Shown piece by piece: positions 63,398 to 64,000 of a stretch of DNA of 64,000 nt. The DNA lies in assembly GCF_002095475.1 (NCBI RefSeq), contig NZ_MLFR01000004.1, forward strand, positions 62,001 through 126,000, in the 5' to 3' direction. The first letter of the stretch is position 1, and every line of letters begins with the position of its first letter. A model generated the notes under the pieces. That model was not told the DNA's origin. It did no database searches and saw only the letters and a program-made list of their open reading frames with translations. Origin of the DNA: Pantoea rwandensis (lineage in GTDB: Bacteria > Pseudomonadota > Gammaproteobacteria > Enterobacterales > Enterobacteriaceae). Both the position numbers and the translations under genes were made by a program.

Positions 63398-64000
63398 TGA
63401 TCGACTTAAGAATTTCAGATTTTGAACTTAAGATTTATGCCAGAAAATATGCTGATTTGGTTCCAGAGGCCTCACGGCAAATGAAAAATAGAATGTCTTA
63501 TGATCCACAGCCAATGTCTGACGAGGTGCAGAGTAAACCTGAGTGGATGCAGACATTAAAGCAAAAGAACTCTGACCATGATGCATTAGATAAAGCAAAA
63601 GGGTTGCTTTTGGGGCTTGCTGTAGGCGACGCAGTAGGAACAACTCTCGAATTCCAGCCTCGAGATAAATACAAAATTAATGATATGATCGGAGGAGGGC
63701 CTTTTAATCTTAATGCAGGGGAGTGGACAGATGATACTTCAATGGCGCTATGCTTGGCTGAAACTTACATAAATAAAGGATTTTGTGATACCGATTTTTT
63801 TAGAGCGAAATTGATTGATTGGTATAAAAATGGACACAATAGTTCAAATGGGACCTGTTTTGATATAGGAAATGCAACTCGTTTTGCTTTGGAACAGGTA
63901 ATATCTAATGGCCCTGATTGGGTAGGTAATACATCTCCAGATTCAGCGGGTAATGCAGCTCTGATACGTCATGCTCCAGTAGCTATTTTTAGAAGGAAAT
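63397..64000 (+). CDS. ADP-ribosylglycohydrolase immunity protein (DraG/ARH family, partial)
   Basis: The frame runs from the ATG at 63397 (one-base overlap with the effector stop) past the window edge; 201 residues are visible. Residues about 1-62 are an N-terminal extension with no signal peptide; from about 65 the ARH fold begins with KGLLLGLAVGDAVGTTLEF and the metal-binding GEWTDDTSMALCL. Later FDIGNATRFAL and SAGNAALIRHAPVA fit the family's Asp-rich helices. Tri1 immunity proteins have such an extension that blocks the toxin and also remove ADP-ribose. The C terminus is missing. Confidence 0.85.
   Translation, partial: MIDLRISDFELKIYARKYADLVPEASRQMKNRMSYDPQPMSDEVQSKPEWMQTLKQKNSDHDALDKAKGLLLGLAVGDAVGTTLEFQPRDKYKINDMIGGGPFNLNAGEWTDDTSMALCLAETYINKGFCDTDFFRAKLIDWYKNGHNSSNGTCFDIGNATRFALEQVISNGPDWVGNTSPDSAGNAALIRHAPVAIFRRK

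Larger units (their letters stand above)
33156..64000 (+). other. Type VI secretion gene cluster with two effector-immunity modules
   Basis: All genes read rightward: SH3 lipoprotein, tssJ, K, L, M, tagF, tssA, B, C, hcp, muramidase plus two exported proteins, tagH, pppA, unknown, tagJ, tssE, F, G, H, ppkA, vgrG, eag, PAAR effector, immunity. The thirteen core genes are complete, but tssL has an apparent frameshift. It lies after yjjG and continues past the window, so the right boundary is unseen. Confidence 0.9.

Overview
The window is chromosomal DNA from an enterobacterium. Three blocks keep the gene order known from E. coli relatives: motB-cheA-cheW; opgB; and fhuF - DUF1435 gene - tRNA-Leu(CAG) - rsmC - holD - rimI - yjjG. 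Many sugar, aromatic and small-molecule uptake genes and the gene content point to Erwiniaceae (Pantoea/Erwinia-like), but the genus is an inference. No rRNA, CRISPR array or insertion sequence was seen.

Left part (1-32 kb), ordinary and accessory chromosome. It opens with the end of motB, then cheA (frameshifted) and cheW. The expected receptor and cheRBYZ genes do not follow; a DUF1493 gene and a divergent quinone reductase/LysR pair do. Next come a DUF1176 periplasmic protein, yecA, a 2-oxoglutarate dioxygenase with a MetQ-like binding protein, a serine hydrolase lipoprotein, an RcnB-like protein, a MocR regulator facing a GNAT acetyltransferase, a coiled-coil protein made of KIDE-type heptads, opgB, a tautomerase/LysR divergent pair, a capsule-type glycosyltransferase (frameshifted at A7), a beta-propeller protein and a histidine phosphatase. 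A carbon-use locus follows (MHS transporter, LacI regulator, frameshifted nucleoside hydrolase, second MFS transporter), then ybaK-like, fhuF with a Fur box, a diguanylate cyclase and the rsmC-yjjG block.

Right part (33-64 kb), a complete type VI secretion system (T6SS) placed directly after yjjG, behind an AT-rich leader of about 0.8 kb. All thirteen core genes tssA-M are present, with tagF, tagH/fha, tagJ, pppA and ppkA. This is the post-translationally controlled (kinase/phosphatase) type of system, and no tagQRST genes are seen. tssL carries an apparent frameshift. Two effector modules are embedded. One sits after hcp: a muramidase (peptidoglycan-binding plus DUF3380 domains) with two exported candidate immunity proteins, one of them like the lysozyme inhibitor LprI. 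The other ends the window: vgrG, an Eag-type (DcrB/DUF1795) chaperone with an extra domain, a prePAAR-PAAR protein ending in an R-S-E ADP-ribosyltransferase, and an ADP-ribosylglycohydrolase cut by the window edge. That pair resembles Tre1/Tri1.

Four genes (cheA, the glycosyltransferase, the nucleoside hydrolase, tssL) are each broken by what looks like one missing base, with perfect coding on both sides. This pattern suggests consensus indel errors as readily as true gene decay, and should be settled before the T6SS or chemotaxis genes are called inactive.
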